Assembly (NCBI GenBank): GCA_016709025.1
Contig: JADJEQ010000006.1
Coordinates: 223,331-287,330 of the forward strand
Source of the DNA: Bacteroidales bacterium
GTDB taxonomy: Bacteria; Bacteroidota; Bacteroidia; Bacteroidales; Lentimicrobiaceae
DNA: 64,000 nucleotides
Direction of reading: 5' to 3'
Below are positions 8,733 to 17,577 of this stretch, in pieces (position 1 is the stretch's first letter; each line of letters begins with the position of its first letter). The notes beneath the pieces are model-generated. The model did not search any database. It worked only from the letters and a program-made list of their open reading frames with translations, and was not told the origin of the DNA. The position numbers and the translations under genes are program-made.

Positions 8733-8802
8733 TTCATTCTTCATTCTTCATTCGTCATTCGTCATTCTTCATTCGTCATTCGTCACTCGTCATTCGTCAT
8801 TC
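8733..8802. repeat. CATTCGT-type heptamer tandem repeat
   Basis: Roughly ten copies of a seven-base unit (CATTCGT, CATTCTT, CACTCGT) run up to 46 bases before the ATG of the gene at 8849. Together with the hexamer tract it accounts for much of the 374-base spacer 8475-8848. No promoter consensus was found. Confidence 0.9.
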
Positions 8803-8848
8803 AAATATTCATTCCACATGCATCGTTTGACTCATCAAACCAACCCCT

Positions 8849-9595
8849 ATGATAAAACCGGCAACCACCATTGATGAAGTAATATCCGTACTTCAGGAAA
8901 TAATTGATACCGAGAGTCAGAAAAACAGCCCTTTGGCTTATTTTCCTGCGCTGTACAGGTTGGTTACCATCAGGGTAAAAAAAGGAATTGCCGGCAGAGA
9001 ATTTAACGATTCGGAAAGGATGGAGCTACTGGATGTTGTTTTTGCAAACCGCTACATCGAAGCATACAGAGCCTGGAAAAACAATAAACCATTTACAGGC
9101 TCCTGGCGGATCGTATTTGAATCAGGGCAGAAACCCATGTTGATCCTTCAGCACCTGCTCCTGGGGATGAATGCCCACATCAACCTCGACCTGGGCATCG
9201 CTGCTGCAGAAACAATGAAAGGAAAGGATCTGGCGGTGCTGCATAGTGACTTTAACACCATCAACCGACTGCTCGCCGAAATGACCGGTAAAGTACAACT
9301 TCGCATTGGTAAAGTGTCTCCATTGCTTGGCCTTCTCGACAAATTTGCAGGCAATTCCGATACCTTCCTGGTAAATTTCAGCATGACTGAAGCCCGTGAT
9401 GGCGCATGGAGAAGCGCAGGCGAATTCCATGCTTCCGGCTATCAGTCCATGCTGACACCGCGCGACCGGAAGATTTCTGCACTTGGACTTTGCCTTATTT
9501 ACCCGAACAGCCGATGGGTCCGGAATGTGATTTCTGTAATCAGGTTGGCAGAAAAGAAAAATGTTTTGTCAGTGGTGAAATCCATTACAATCTGA
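8849..9595 (+). CDS. DUF5995 family protein
   Basis: A 248-residue cytoplasmic protein without signal peptide. It matches the DUF5995 family pattern: an N-terminal helical part with SPLAYFPALYRLVT, then W(R)IVFESG and the highly conserved HLLLGMNAHINLDLGIAAA near residues 106-124, followed by DFNTINRLL. The conserved histidines suggest a helical metal-binding fold, but no activity is established. It is convergent with the GH92 gene, leaving only seven bases between stop codons and no terminator hairpin. Confidence 0.8.
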   Translation: MIKPATTIDEVISVLQEIIDTESQKNSPLAYFPALYRLVTIRVKKGIAGREFNDSERMELLDVVFANRYIEAYRAWKNNKPFTGSWRIVFESGQKPMLILQHLLLGMNAHINLDLGIAAAETMKGKDLAVLHSDFNTINRLLAEMTGKVQLRIGKVSPLLGLLDKFAGNSDTFLVNFSMTEARDGAWRSAGEFHASGYQSMLTPRDRKISALGLCLIYPNSRWVRNVISVIRLAEKKNVLSVVKSITI

Positions 9596-9602
9596 CACCA
9601 AT

Positions 9603-11885
9603 TTATCTGACCGGAGGTTTTTCATTCGAAGCTGATTTTTTATCCGGCTCATCACCCATAAAGAATTCCAGCACCCCCCCATTCAGAATATCCTGGTGGG
9701 TAATGTAATTCTTCCGGTAAGTATCTCCGTTCAGGTTGACTTTTCGAATATAACATCGATTGCCGCCTGCATTGTGTGTGACGATTTTAAACTTTTTTCC
9801 TTCAGGTAACACAATGCTTGCTTCTTCAAGTTGCGGCGATCCGAAACTGTAAACACCATTGGCAGGATTTACCGGATAAAAGCCCATAGCGCTGAAAACA
9901 TACCAGGCCGACATCTGGCCGCAATCTTCATTGCCCGAATAACCGGAAGGGGAGTCGTTGTATAATTCGTTAAGTATGTGGTTGCAATACAATTGTGCCT
10001 TCCAGGGCTCGCTGGTGAAATTGTAGAGATAAGCGATGTGATGACTCGGCTCATTGCCATGGGCATATTGCCCTATAAAACCTGACGCGTTGCCGTTTAC
10101 ATCGTCAGGGCGGGCCTCAAGAGTAAAAAACTGATTAAGCTTATCCCTGAATTTGTCAGCTCCTCCGATCAGGTCAGCAAAGCCATATACATCCTGGGGT
10201 ACATACCATAAATATTGCCATGCATTTCCTTCTGTGAAAGGATAACCCCCGTTTCCTCCGTATTTAACAGGAGAAAATGGCTCCATCCAGTTGCCTTTGC
10301 TGTCGCGGCCCCTGAAAAAACCAATCGCAGGATCGAACAGATTCTTGTAATAACCGGCACGATTCATAAAATAGGCTGCATCATCGGTTTTTCCCAGTTT
10401 TTCAGCCATCTGAGCCACACAATAATCGTTGTAAGCAATTTCGAGTGCTATAGAAACCGACTGTGACTGAAGGACCTCCGGAAAGTATTTGTATTTATCA
10501 AGCAGATAAAAGGGTGCGTTTTCATGTGGTGTGAGCGATGAACCTTTAACGGCTGCATAAGCCGCCTCATAGTCAACTCCGGGTATGCCTTTAAGGCAGG
10601 CATCCACAATTACAGGTATGGCGTGATTGCCGATCATACAGTTGGTTTCTTTCCCCCATAACTGCCAAACGGGCAGATACCCGTAATCCTGATACTGTCT
10701 GAGCATTGAATTGATAAATCCTGCCGTTCTTTCCGGTTGGGTGATGGTATACAGCGGATGGGCTGCCCGGTAAGTATCCCACAATGAAAATGTGCTGTAA
10801 TGTTTTCCATCCGGCGCCTTGCTCAATTCACCGTTGATGTTGATGTAATTGCCATTGACATCGGCAATGTCAGATGGGTGTATAAATGAATGGTAAAGAG
10901 CGGTATAGAAAATTGTCTTTTGTTTCTCCGTTCCACTGATATCGATTACCGATAATTCTTTGTTCCAGGCTTTGTCAGCTTCCTGTGCCACCCTCAAGAA
11001 ATTAAAATCACCAATTTCAGCTTTCAGATTCTCCCGCGCTCCTTCATAGTTCACCGATGAAATCCCAACCCTGATGATCAGTGGTTCATTGTTGCCTTCA
11101 GGGAATAATAAATTCATTTTCAGATTGGTATGATTGGCTATACCGGTGTTTGTGAACTCTCTGTGTCCTGCTTTAATGGTTTGTGAAGCAAACGGCCGCG
11201 AAAACTCAGCCCTGAAATAGACCAGCCGGGTATTCGCCCAACCGGTAATATGCCTGTAGCCTTCAATTGTTTGATTGTCGACAACCCTGATCTGTGCATC
11301 CAGTATTCTGCACGACCAGTAAGGCCGCTTTTTATCCAATGAATGATTCAGGTCGATGAGAAGATTGACTGCTTCGTTGTTGTTGAAGGTGTATTTATGC
11401 ATGCCGCAATGAGCTGTGGCCGTCATTTCAGCCCTGATCCGGTCATCGGCCAGCATCACCGAATAGTACCCGGGCCGGGCAATCTCATCCGCATGTGAGA
11501 AAACTGATGCATAACCGTTGGTCTTGCTGCTGCCCGAACCTGCTTTCCACTGTATTTCGCCGGAGTAAGGCATAAAAAGAAAGTCGAAAAGGTCGGCCAC
11601 TCCGGTACCACTCAAATGGGTATGACTGAAACCATAGATAACAGAATCTGCATAATCGTATCCGCTGCATGGATCTTCGGGTGATTCTTCGGTATCGGGA
11701 CTAAGTTGAACCAGACCGAAAGGAACCACAGCTCCCGGAAAATTACTGCCCGACAAACTAAGACTATCCACCGAGCCGGTCCCGATAAATGGGTTCACAT
11801 ACCTGCAATAATCCCGGGCATCCTGTGCTTCAGCCAATCCACTTATCAGGAAAACTATTCCTGCAATGAAATTTGTTATTTTCAT
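9603..11885 (-). CDS. GH92 family glycoside hydrolase (exo-alpha-mannosidase type)
   Basis: A 760-residue secreted GH92 enzyme. A signal peptide ends near ...LAEAQ. The N-terminal beta-sandwich starts with YVNPFIGTG and PGAVVPFGLVQLSPDT, and the catalytic (alpha/alpha)6 domain follows. Hallmarks are GNEPSHH with Glu612 (general acid in characterised GH92 enzymes) and GNEDCGQMSAWY with Glu653/Asp654, then GFYPVNPA. GH92 members are calcium-dependent inverting exo-alpha-mannosidases. In Bacteroidota they act in the periplasm or at the surface on N-glycans. No SusC/SusD pair is nearby, so this is not in a full polysaccharide utilisation locus. Confidence 0.95.
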   Translation of the reverse strand: MKITNFIAGIVFLISGLAEAQDARDYCRYVNPFIGTGSVDSLSLSGSNFPGAVVPFGLVQLSPDTEESPEDPCSGYDYADSVIYGFSHTHLSGTGVADLFDFLFMPYSGEIQWKAGSGSSKTNGYASVFSHADEIARPGYYSVMLADDRIRAEMTATAHCGMHKYTFNNNEAVNLLIDLNHSLDKKRPYWSCRILDAQIRVVDNQTIEGYRHITGWANTRLVYFRAEFSRPFASQTIKAGHREFTNTGIANHTNLKMNLLFPEGNNEPLIIRVGISSVNYEGARENLKAEIGDFNFLRVAQEADKAWNKELSVIDISGTEKQKTIFYTALYHSFIHPSDIADVNGNYININGELSKAPDGKHYSTFSLWDTYRAAHPLYTITQPERTAGFINSMLRQYQDYGYLPVWQLWGKETNCMIGNHAIPVIVDACLKGIPGVDYEAAYAAVKGSSLTPHENAPFYLLDKYKYFPEVLQSQSVSIALEIAYNDYCVAQMAEKLGKTDDAAYFMNRAGYYKNLFDPAIGFFRGRDSKGNWMEPFSPVKYGGNGGYPFTEGNAWQYLWYVPQDVYGFADLIGGADKFRDKLNQFFTLEARPDDVNGNASGFIGQYAHGNEPSHHIAYLYNFTSEPWKAQLYCNHILNELYNDSPSGYSGNEDCGQMSAWYVFSAMGFYPVNPANGVYSFGSPQLEEASIVLPEGKKFKIVTHNAGGNRCYIRKVNLNGDTYRKNYITHQDILNGGVLEFFMGDEPDKKSASNEKPPVR

Positions 11886-11944
11886 AATATACTGAATGTA
11901 ATTATTTTTAATACACTCACCTTGAGCTTTAATTTAAGCTATGT

Positions 11945-12160
11945 TTCTTCGTCTCTAAGTCACTTTGTCTCTTGGTCTCTTGGTCTCTTCGTCCCTCAGT
12001 CTCTTCGTCTCTTTGTCTCTTCGTCTCTTCGTCTCTTCGTCTCTTCGTCTCTTCGTCTCTTCGTCTCTTCGTCTCTTCGTCTCTTCGTCCCTTCGTCTCT
12101 TCGTCTCTTTGTCCTTCAGTCTCTTCGTCCCTCAATATCTTCGTCTCTCCGTCTCTCTCT
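11945..12160. repeat. (GTCTCTTC)n octamer tandem repeat
   Basis: About 25 copies of an eight-base unit, GTCTCTTC with variants (GTCTCTTG, GTCCCTCA, GTCTCTTT). The centre is almost perfect and the edges degenerate. Because the period is eight, all frames stay open in both directions, creating Ser/Leu/Arg/Val-rich and Arg/Glu/Thr-rich false ORFs. It lies upstream of the GH92 gene start and downstream of the nucleoid-associated protein gene. Confidence 0.95.
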
Positions 12161-12175
12161 CCATAGTACTAGATC

Positions 12176-12239
12176 TTACTTCTTACTTCTCACTTCTGAC
12201 CTCAGACTTCTGACCTCTGACCTCTGACTTCCGACTTCA
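12176..12239. repeat. CTGACCT-type heptamer tract
   Basis: About nine degenerate copies of a seven-base unit (CTTACTT, CTGACCT, CAGACTT, CCGACTT) abut the stop codon of the gene at 12242. The same word family recurs at 17385-17480. It is directly adjacent to the octamer tract. Confidence 0.85.
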
Positions 12240-12241
12240 AT

Positions 12242-13285
12242 CTAACTTTCTTCCTTATAAAACAACCTGTAAAACTTCATCCCGCGCTCCTCATCAAATC
12301 CTTTCTCAATGTTATCGCGGTCACCGTGCACATAAATATGGAAGTTCTTATCAAGTTTGATAATGCTCTTATACACTTTCGACATGCGTTGTACTGCTTG
12401 TCCTGAGATATCAAAATCATCGTTGATTTTTACTTCGCGTTCGATCTCAAAATCGCGTTTGTACTCGTTGAAAGTCTCGATGATTTCAGGTTCTGCAAAC
12501 ACTTCGCTTACAAATTCCTCCATGACAAAGGAGTCATTTTCTTTGAAAAATTTCATCGATTTATTCAACAATTCGGCCTGTCCAGGGCGATCTATCTCGA
12601 AAGTTTCCGGAAGTTTCTCCGTAACAAACTGCTTACACAGGGTAAGTGCCTGATTTGTTTGGAAATACTCATCATTGCGCTGCTTTACCTTCAAAAAATT
12701 ATCCATCCAATAGGCTGCCTCATTGCTTTTGCTGAGGTTGTCAACCGTCGCCACGACAAATCCGTTTTCCCGTTCGGTATTGAAAATCAGGCAGCCTTTA
12801 TCCAGTTTATGAATGTTGATTCCATCTTCGTGCTCTATGGAAAAATTATCAGAGGTTGGATAGACCTTCAGAAAAGTTTCCCTCGACTCTGATTTGAAAA
12901 GCCCGATGGCGTCAACTTCTTCGCCATCTACAATCAGATTCTTCAGCCAGGCAACATAGAATTCCCCGGACTTTACTTTGGGATGTACTGAATTTTCATA
13001 AAGATGATTGGCAAGGTTAACTGAATTCAGGTAAAAGCTTCCCGGATCATCAAAGATAGCACAGGCAAAATGATAAACCTCGTTCAGGTGAAGGTCGGCT
13101 TCATGGTGTAGATTAAAATATTCATTTTTTCCGAAAGGGGAGAGAAAATATCTGATCAGCAGGTCTTTGATTGCCTCACTGAAATGGACCGGAGCTTTTG
13201 AAAACTTTATGCCTTCTTCCCGGCTCTTATTTCCTGTTTTATGTATAACGAGCCTTTCAAGGTCTGCATTTTCACTTACAATCAT
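12242..13285 (-). CDS. Nucleoid-associated protein (NdpA/YejK, NA37 family)
   Basis: A 347-residue cytoplasmic protein of the 37-kDa nucleoid-associated family; the E. coli YejK is about 335 residues. Characteristic segments are the N-terminal hydrophobic/acidic opening, VAWLKNLIVDGEEVDAIGLFKSESRETFLKV in the middle (residues about 108-140), and the NEAAYWMDNFLKVK segment. The C-terminal part with IKLDKNFHIYVHG matches the end of the family. Family members bind double-stranded DNA; a role in nucleoid organisation is known only loosely. It is transcribed alone, divergent from 13392. Confidence 0.85.
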   Translation of the reverse strand: MIVSENADLERLVIHKTGNKSREEGIKFSKAPVHFSEAIKDLLIRYFLSPFGKNEYFNLHHEADLHLNEVYHFACAIFDDPGSFYLNSVNLANHLYENSVHPKVKSGEFYVAWLKNLIVDGEEVDAIGLFKSESRETFLKVYPTSDNFSIEHEDGINIHKLDKGCLIFNTERENGFVVATVDNLSKSNEAAYWMDNFLKVKQRNDEYFQTNQALTLCKQFVTEKLPETFEIDRPGQAELLNKSMKFFKENDSFVMEEFVSEVFAEPEIIETFNEYKRDFEIEREVKINDDFDISGQAVQRMSKVYKSIIKLDKNFHIYVHGDRDNIEKGFDEERGMKFYRLFYKEES

Positions 13286-13391
13286 TTTTTTAACATCTTA
13301 AATATTAATAATATACCAGAATTTTGACATTCCCCGGTTTGATTTGCAATGTTAAAGCATTTCAGGTAATCAGGATGAATTTCTTTAATCA

Positions 13392-13763
13392 ATGGTTAAT
13401 TCAAAACCTTATACTATTTTAGCGATCTCTTTAATGATAAAATTCCAATCTGTGAAAACACTTACTGAGGAACAACAGAAGATTTTTGATTCGGAAACCG
13501 GCCAACTTGAACATGAGTTTTACAATGTTTCCAATGAGTTTATTGAATCGATGGGCTTCCGTTTTATACGATTTCATCAGATGGCAAACTTAAGAGGTGA
13601 TGAAGCTGAACTCCTGGTTTTTGAGGATGCTGCAGGCAGGAAAATCGTTAAGCTCACTGTTACCCAGTTTACCCACTCCGAAGGTGATCTGACCCATATT
13701 TCATGCTATGCACCTGCTGAAATTATGCCATTGCTTGATAATGAGCATAAAAAATACGCTTGA
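13392..13763 (+). CDS. Hypothetical protein
   Basis: A 123-residue soluble protein that I do not recognise. A second in-frame ATG at 13434 (MIKFQSVKTLTEEQQ) would give 109 residues and is plausible, because the first 14 residues are not needed for the predicted helix-strand pattern. Residues about 55-90 alternate strands (GFRFIRFHQM, AELLVFEDAAGRKIVKLTV). No signal peptide or membrane segment. It stands 64 bases before the C69 peptidase gene, so cotranscription is possible. Confidence 0.55.
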   Translation: MVNSKPYTILAISLMIKFQSVKTLTEEQQKIFDSETGQLEHEFYNVSNEFIESMGFRFIRFHQMANLRGDEAELLVFEDAAGRKIVKLTVTQFTHSEGDLTHISCYAPAEIMPLLDNEHKKYA

Positions 13764-13827
13764 TAATGTTTTTTAAATAAATGAATATCAAATTAATAAA
13801 ATGATTAATTCATTAATTACTTTAAAT

Positions 13828-15576
13828 ATGATCAGACTAAAAAATGCTTCAATCATTGCGCTTTTGCTTATGGCGATACCTGCTTTTACAGAAGCCTGCA
13901 CCAATTACCTTGTAACTAAAGGTGCTTCTGCCGATGGTAGTACGATGATAAGTTATGCGGCCGACTCACACATCAGGTATGGCGAATTATACTGGCGACC
14001 GGCAGCCGACTGGCCAGCCGGTTCAATGGTTACCCTTTACGACAGGGGTACTGCAGAACCACTCGGTCAGATTCCCCAGGTTCCCCATACTTATCAGGTG
14101 GTCGGCTTTATGAACGAACATCAGGTAGCCATAGGAGAAACGACCTTCGGAGGCCGCGAAGAACTGATGGATACCAGCGCCGTTGCAGATTATGGCAGCC
14201 TGATGTTTCTGGCACTTCAACGTTCGAGAACAGCTAGAGAAGCAATTCAGGTGATTGCTGAAATCGTTGAAAAATATGGCTATGCAAGCAGTGGGGAATC
14301 CTTTTCAATCGGAGATCCCAATGAAGTATGGATCATGGAGATCATCGGCAAAGGGAACCGGATGGTTGCTGAGAAAAAGTCCGGAAAAATGAGCAATGCC
14401 GATAAAGGAGCCGTATGGGTTGCCATCCGTATCCCCGACGGTTATATCTCTGCCCATGCCAACCATGCAAGGATTTCAGGTTTTCCGCTCGATAACGGGA
14501 AGACTTCCATCAGTAGTAAGAACTTCAAACTGATAAATACACCAGGGATAGAAGTCATATATGCAAAAGATGTTATTTCGTTTGCCAGAAGCAAAGGATA
14601 CTTCACCAAAACCGACAGCGAATTCAGTTTCAGCGATGTATACGCACCATTAAGTTTCGATGCGGCACGTTTCTGTGAATTGCGTGTGTGGTCAGTTTTT
14701 AACCATGTAAACAGCGACATGCAGAAGTATTATGATTATGCATCCGGTGCCATCGACAAGGAAAGAATGCCGCTTTTTATTAAACCTGACCGCAAATTAA
14801 CCCCACTCGACCTTATGCAGTTTAAAAGGGATTATATGCAGGGAACCGATCTTGATATGTCGAAAGATGCAGGTGCCGGCTCATTCAGCCTGCCTTACCG
14901 TTGGAGGCCTCTAACCTGGAAATACAAGGATCAGGAGTATTTCAACGAAAGGGTAACCGTAACCCAGCAGACAGGTTTTTCATTTATCGCACAATTACGA
15001 AGCTGGCTTCCCGATCACATCGGGGGTATTTTTTGGTTCGGAGCCGATGATGCAGGTTCCACCGTATATATGCCGTTCTATTGTGGTATTCTCAAAGTAC
15101 CCAATTGCGTTGCCGAGGGAAACGGCGATATGCTCACCTATTCTGAAACGGCAGCTTTCTGGGTTTTCAATCGTGTAGCACATTTCAAATACCTCTTTTT
15201 CGACCGGGTGATGCCTGATCTGATAAAAGTTCAATCGGAACTTGAAAACAGAATCACATCAGAAATACCGGAAATTGACCGCAAAACAATTGAGATGTGG
15301 AAAACCGATACCGTTGCAGCCAGGGAATACCTCACCATGACCTGTGCTACCAATGCAAAAAATACGATTGATCGCTGGCGTAAACTCGGTGAATTTCTGC
15401 TGGTAAAATTTCTGGACGGGAATGTGAAAAAGGAGAAGGACGGGGAATTTCTCCGCAATCCATGGGGTTACCCGCAATCGCCTTCTTTTCCTGGTTATAC
15501 GGATGGATGGAAAGAGGACGTAATTGAACAAACCGGTGATAAGTTTAAAATGCCTGCAACCCCACAATCGCATTAA
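13828..15576 (+). CDS. C69 family dipeptidase, secreted
   Basis: A 582-residue N-terminal nucleophile peptidase. A signal peptide (MIRLKNASIIALLLMAIPAFTEA) is followed directly by Cys, which in C69 enzymes is the nucleophile exposed after processing: ACTNYLVTKGASADGSTMISYAADS. Later blocks GEPSF-like (GESFSIGDPNEVWIMEI) and WVAIRIPDGYISAHANHARI fit the family. The enzyme should hydrolyse dipeptides in the periplasm or outside. The start at 13828 is chosen because it gives a compact signal peptide; an in-frame ATG at 13801 would add nine residues. Confidence 0.9.
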   Translation: MIRLKNASIIALLLMAIPAFTEACTNYLVTKGASADGSTMISYAADSHIRYGELYWRPAADWPAGSMVTLYDRGTAEPLGQIPQVPHTYQVVGFMNEHQVAIGETTFGGREELMDTSAVADYGSLMFLALQRSRTAREAIQVIAEIVEKYGYASSGESFSIGDPNEVWIMEIIGKGNRMVAEKKSGKMSNADKGAVWVAIRIPDGYISAHANHARISGFPLDNGKTSISSKNFKLINTPGIEVIYAKDVISFARSKGYFTKTDSEFSFSDVYAPLSFDAARFCELRVWSVFNHVNSDMQKYYDYASGAIDKERMPLFIKPDRKLTPLDLMQFKRDYMQGTDLDMSKDAGAGSFSLPYRWRPLTWKYKDQEYFNERVTVTQQTGFSFIAQLRSWLPDHIGGIFWFGADDAGSTVYMPFYCGILKVPNCVAEGNGDMLTYSETAAFWVFNRVAHFKYLFFDRVMPDLIKVQSELENRITSEIPEIDRKTIEMWKTDTVAAREYLTMTCATNAKNTIDRWRKLGEFLLVKFLDGNVKKEKDGEFLRNPWGYPQSPSFPGYTDGWKEDVIEQTGDKFKMPATPQSH

Positions 15577-15613
15577 TTCTTCAATTATTCTCAAACACAG
15601 TAAAACTCGACTT

Positions 15614-15650
15614 AAAATGTCTTGTGTGGATTTCCAGGCAAGACATTTTT
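15614..15650. terminator. Bidirectional terminator
   Basis: Perfect 11-base stem AAAATGTCTTG / CAAGACATTTT with a 14-base loop, A/T tails on both sides. It lies between the convergent C69 peptidase and SGNH genes and can serve both. Confidence 0.75.
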
Positions 15651-15697
15651 CCTTTTAAAATTTGGATTGAAAATCGGGGATAATTATATTCTCAGAC

Positions 15698-16387
15698 CTA
15701 CTCTAGTGATCTCAATTGTGGCAACTGCTTGTCTAACTCCGATTTAATGCAATCACTCCAAAGTTTATAACCTGTTGCATTCAGATGTAGGTTGTCGTTT
15801 TTAAATAATTCAACCACCGGTTTCCCGTCAATTCCGATAAACATTTGACTTGTAGATATAAAGTAAAGATTGCGCGTTTTATTGCAATATTCATTGATCA
15901 GCCGGCTGGCTTCACTGATTCGGCCCCAATAAGTCCAACGTGCCGGGGTAGGGGTGACTTCAATCCAGAATACCGGGGTTTTGGGATGGCTTTTCCTGAT
16001 TTGTCTGATTGTCTGCTTAAAAAGACTGAGAACTTCTTCCGGAGTCCTGTCGGTGCTGTCACCGGTTATGTCATTGGCAATGAAGATAACGATGGCAGCA
16101 CATTCGTGAGGACTAACAATTCTGTGTATGTAAAAAACGAAATCTGTTAGTTTTGCACCGCCGTAACCCCGGGCAATGGCCTGATAAGGAAGCATATCGG
16201 TGGCTACTGTTTCCCAGAGATTTATACTTGAACTTCCGGTAAAAAGTATGGTTTTGCTGCTCTCAGATGCCGGATGCGATTCAAGAGTGCTGACATTCCT
16301 CTCCCATTTGGCTACTTCCGGATTTTTATCCAATCCGGACAATGGATTGCACGATGCCAGCAACAGAAGAATCATCACCGGTTTCAT
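15698..16387 (-). CDS. SGNH/GDSL hydrolase, lipoprotein
   Basis: A 229-residue SGNH-fold esterase-type hydrolase. From the ATG at 16387 the protein begins with a lipoprotein signal, MKPVMILLLLASCNPL, lipobox LASC. The catalytic blocks are visible: block I FTGSSSI (Ser nucleophile), block II Gly in GYGGAKL, block III Asn in IANDI, and block V Asp/His in NDNLHLNATGY near the C terminus. The open frame extends 14 codons further upstream but that start would bury the lipobox. Likely anchored to the outer membrane; substrate (acetylated glycan or lipid) unknown. Confidence 0.85.
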   Translation of the reverse strand: MKPVMILLLLASCNPLSGLDKNPEVAKWERNVSTLESHPASESSKTILFTGSSSINLWETVATDMLPYQAIARGYGGAKLTDFVFYIHRIVSPHECAAIVIFIANDITGDSTDRTPEEVLSLFKQTIRQIRKSHPKTPVFWIEVTPTPARWTYWGRISEASRLINEYCNKTRNLYFISTSQMFIGIDGKPVVELFKNDNLHLNATGYKLWSDCIKSELDKQLPQLRSLE

Positions 16388-16434
16388 ACCTGTGATAATA
16401 AATCCTTTTATTTGCCGGGAAATATACAATTATT

Positions 16435-16821
16435 TCATTTCCTTGAATGGATAGCCACTCTGTTTCCTTCTGTATCGAGAAACAATCCCATGAAACCAAT
16501 TTCTTCAGCGATCAGTTTTTTGGGCATCAATACTTTACCACCTGCTGCTTCAACACGTGAGAGTTCTATCTCAAGGTCACCTGACCGGGGCGTGAAATAT
16601 ACCAGTGTTCCATCTGAAGAAGGCTTGTAAAATCCGGGATTACATACCAGGCTACCGGAGCAACCCAATCCCTTCTCATCCCATGGAAACCAGGCCATAT
16701 CAAAACCATCAAGCTGATTCCGTTCAAGTTTTATATCCAGAACTGTTTCATAAAACTTCATCGCACGTTCCATTTCAATTACCGGGATTTCAAACCATCC
16801 CACCACATTGTTTGTTGCCAT
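16435..16821 (-). CDS. VOC family protein (glyoxalase/bleomycin-resistance fold)
   Basis: A 128-residue vicinal-oxygen-chelate protein. It opens VVGWFEIPVIEMERAMKFYETVL, the typical first beta-alpha unit, and ends GFMGLFLDTEGNRVAIHS, the typical last strand with a Glu-containing DTEGN motif. The ATG at 16821 is used; the frame upstream adds 19 unrelated residues. Some family residues that would bind metal are missing in the first half, so an enzyme activity cannot be claimed. Confidence 0.85.
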   Translation of the reverse strand: MATNNVVGWFEIPVIEMERAMKFYETVLDIKLERNQLDGFDMAWFPWDEKGLGCSGSLVCNPGFYKPSSDGTLVYFTPRSGDLEIELSRVEAAGGKVLMPKKLIAEEIGFMGLFLDTEGNRVAIHSRK

Positions 16822-16992
16822 AAATCTTTGGTTTTGATAATTAACAATTTTAGTGTCATTTGGTTTACCGGGAAGCAATTGACCGGAAAATAGGAATGTT
16901 GGAATATTGGAAAGATGGAATGATGGAAAGATGGAGTATTGGAAAGTTGACTTAATAAAAAAAACGGTCTGGGGTAAATCTGTTTGGAGTAA

Positions 16993-17011
16993 AGACGCGA
17001 TGATCGCGTCT
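16993..17011. repeat. Short perfect hairpin
   Basis: AGACGCGATGATCGCGTCT forms an eight-base stem with a three-base loop inside the gene-free stretch 16822-17563. No T run follows, so it is not a good terminator. Confidence 0.5.
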
Positions 17012-17047
17012 CTGCTCGCTTGTAGCTAAATAGTATAATCCAATTTC

Positions 17048-17233
17048 ACTTTAGACTTTTAACTTTGAGCTTGATAAGGGTCGAGCGTAATTTCTCAGGC
17101 TGAATATTAAGAACCAATCTTACTTTAAGCCCGCCTTCACTTCGTTGTGGCGGGTAAACTTTAGACTTTAGACTTTGAGCTTGACCCGAGTGGAACGTAA
17201 TTTCCCAGGCTAAATATTAAAATCCAATCTTAT
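17048..17233. repeat. Two direct copies of an about 75-base intergenic unit
   Basis: The segment around 17048-17125 and that around 17158-17233 share CGTAATTTCTCAGGCT / CGTAATTTCCCAGGCT, AATATTAA and CCAATCTTA, offset by 110 bases. Both begin with ACTTTnn heptamers (TTTAGACTTT...GAGCTTGA). A CCCGCC...GGCGGG hairpin at 17130-17154 lies between. Non-coding. Confidence 0.65.
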
Positions 17234-17384
17234 TTTAGACTTTGAACTTTATACTTTGAGCTTATTCCCTTGGAATGATGGAATACTGGAATAATGGTCC
17301 CGATAGCAATTGAGTTGGAGTAATTGAAAATTGAATAGAGGTCCACTGATCGGGATCGGGTTCTGGATTAAAAAATCTTACATC

Positions 17385-17480
17385 TTACATCTTACTTCTG
17401 ACCTCTGACCTCTGACCTCTGACCTCTGACTTCCGACCTCCGACTTCCGACCTCCGACTTCCAACCTCCGACTTCTGACT
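17385..17480. repeat. CTGACCT/CCGACTT heptamer tract
   Basis: About 13 copies of a seven-base unit: the first half is perfect CTGACCT, the second half alternates CCGACTT and CCGACCT. It has the same words as the tract at 12176-12239. Confidence 0.9.
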
Positions 17481-17504
17481 TATAATTGCAGAATTCAGCT
17501 CAAC

Positions 17505-17577
17505 TTCAGAACTTTGAGCTTTAGACTTTGAGCTTTGAGCTTTAGACTTTAGAACTTTAGACTTTAAGCTTTAGACT
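17505..17577. repeat. TTTAGAC/TTTGAGC heptamer tract entering the acyl-CoA synthetase gene
   Basis: About ten seven-base units (TTTGAGC, TTTAGAC, TTTAGAA, TTTAAGC). The last units overlap the 3' end of the gene at 17564-19618, so its stop codon and last four codons lie inside the repeat. Confidence 0.85.

Noticed and set aside
8733..8802. Possible CRISPR-like array
   Set aside because: Units are only seven bases with no spacers; no cas genes are in the window.
11929..12227. Several overlapping open frames with Ser-Leu-Arg or Arg-Glu-Thr repeats
   Set aside because: They are translations of the octamer and heptamer tandem repeats, open in all frames because of the period, without a plausible start or homologue.
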